Made by a program: the position numbers and the translations under genes
Assembly (NCBI GenBank): GCA_036245805.1
Contig: BTRK01000005.1
Span: 50,088,553 to 50,152,552, forward strand
Direction of reading: 5' to 3'
From: Pristionchus mayeri
Lineage: Eukaryota; Nematoda; Chromadorea; Rhabditida; Neodiplogasteridae
Length of the DNA: 64,000 bases
Notes under the pieces: generated by a model
Seen by the model: the letters and a program-made list of their open reading frames with translations, nothing else
The model's database searches: none
What the model was told of the DNA's origin: nothing
Shown: positions 63,692 through 64,000 of the stretch, in pieces
Position numbering within the stretch: the first letter of the stretch is position 1
Layout: the number at the start of each line of letters is the position of its first letter

Positions 63692-63867
63692 GTAATTTTT
63701 TTGAAATATTAGATTATCTGAAAGAATTTACATACATACGTTAAACCAAAAACAATAAAAAACCTCTATGATCAAATTTTAACTTGGAGAAAAAAATCGA
63801 CATTGTGCGCCAAAATTGCCCGGATTGATTTCATCATTCTGAGGCTTCACAGCCTAACTGACACTAA

Positions 63868-64000
63868 CTGATTCGATTCTACAGTACCCAAAGTGACCAC
63901 CGTAACCCAGTACCTTGGGTCATATCCAGTTCAGACCCAGTTCCTGGGGTCAAACATTTTTCTAAAAATCTTAAATGAATCGTAAAATGACTCCACAGGT
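63868..64000. repeat. Foldback, CCGTAACCC family, copy 4, cut by the window edge
   Basis: GATTCTACAGTACCCAAAGT, ACCGTAACCCAGTACCTTGG and GGTCAAACATTTTTCTAAAA match the left arms of the copies at 8211, 17395 and 48220. The mirror arm is expected beyond the window. Confidence 0.7.

Noticed and set aside
60748..61434. Similar 68-codon frames on opposite strands
   Set aside because: Again explained by the two arms of the 60010-62325 foldback.
1..64000. Search for CRISPR arrays, operons, riboswitches and bacterial-type promoters
   Set aside because: The spliced gene structure and transposon content are eukaryotic, and the regularly spaced repeats at 31600-32430 vary in spacing and lie in inverted arms rather than forming an array.

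Overview
The window looks like one intron-rich stretch of a nematode chromosome. The reasons are: very short introns of 41-49 nt beside multi-kilobase ones (36842-36887, 44604-44644, 41604-41648, 62678-62726); TTTCAG/TTGCAG/TTACAG-type acceptors; mariner and RTE elements; and dense short inverted-repeat elements. I cannot name the species. A free-living rhabditid or diplogastrid nematode is an inference.

One plus-strand gene appears to span essentially the whole window, from before base 71 to beyond base 63691. I read about 43 exons from splice sites and codon phase, plus one doubtful microexon. Together they encode roughly 1,840 codons with both ends missing. The N-terminal ~1,450 residues are a low-complexity Ser/Pro/Arg-rich and partly acidic or coiled-coil region. 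This is followed by a Dbl-homology (RhoGEF) domain (exons 51147-58966), a compact PH domain (62384-62805) and a charged helical tail (63572-63691). The product is therefore a large Rho guanine-nucleotide exchange factor. The DH sequence resembles the Rho-selective LBC/GEF-H1/LARG group, but I did not assign an orthologue.

The introns are the other half of the story. They hold a complete-ORF RTE-type non-LTR retrotransposon (22982-25723), three decayed mariner copies (4812-6050, 9219-10462, 32628-33434), a 3' fragment of an RTE (18165-18416), a 3' fragment of a CR1/L2-like element (55725-56215), and at least a dozen long inverted-repeat (foldback) elements of 0.3-3.7 kb. Many foldbacks are nested in each other with TA or TTAA target duplications still visible. 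Several families recur: a CAGTCGCGCCGGAAAG-ended family, a family of arms built from the CCGTAACCCAGTTCC motif with C-homopolymer tips, a TTAA-flanked CACGTG-ended family, and elements tipped with inverted tRNA-like (A-box/B-box) sequences.

Layout: 0-13 kb, N-terminal exons among small repeats and two mariners; 13-15.6 kb, a large intron with a possible small nested minus-strand gene; 15.6-27 kb, Ser/Pro-rich exons and the RTE; 27-33.7 kb, a 6.7 kb intron packed with nested foldbacks and a mariner; 33.8-44.7 kb, the largest Ser-rich exons; 44.7-51 kb, a foldback-only intron; 51-64 kb, the DH-PH catalytic core, again with foldbacks in its introns. No rRNA gene, intact tRNA gene, CRISPR array or operon was seen.
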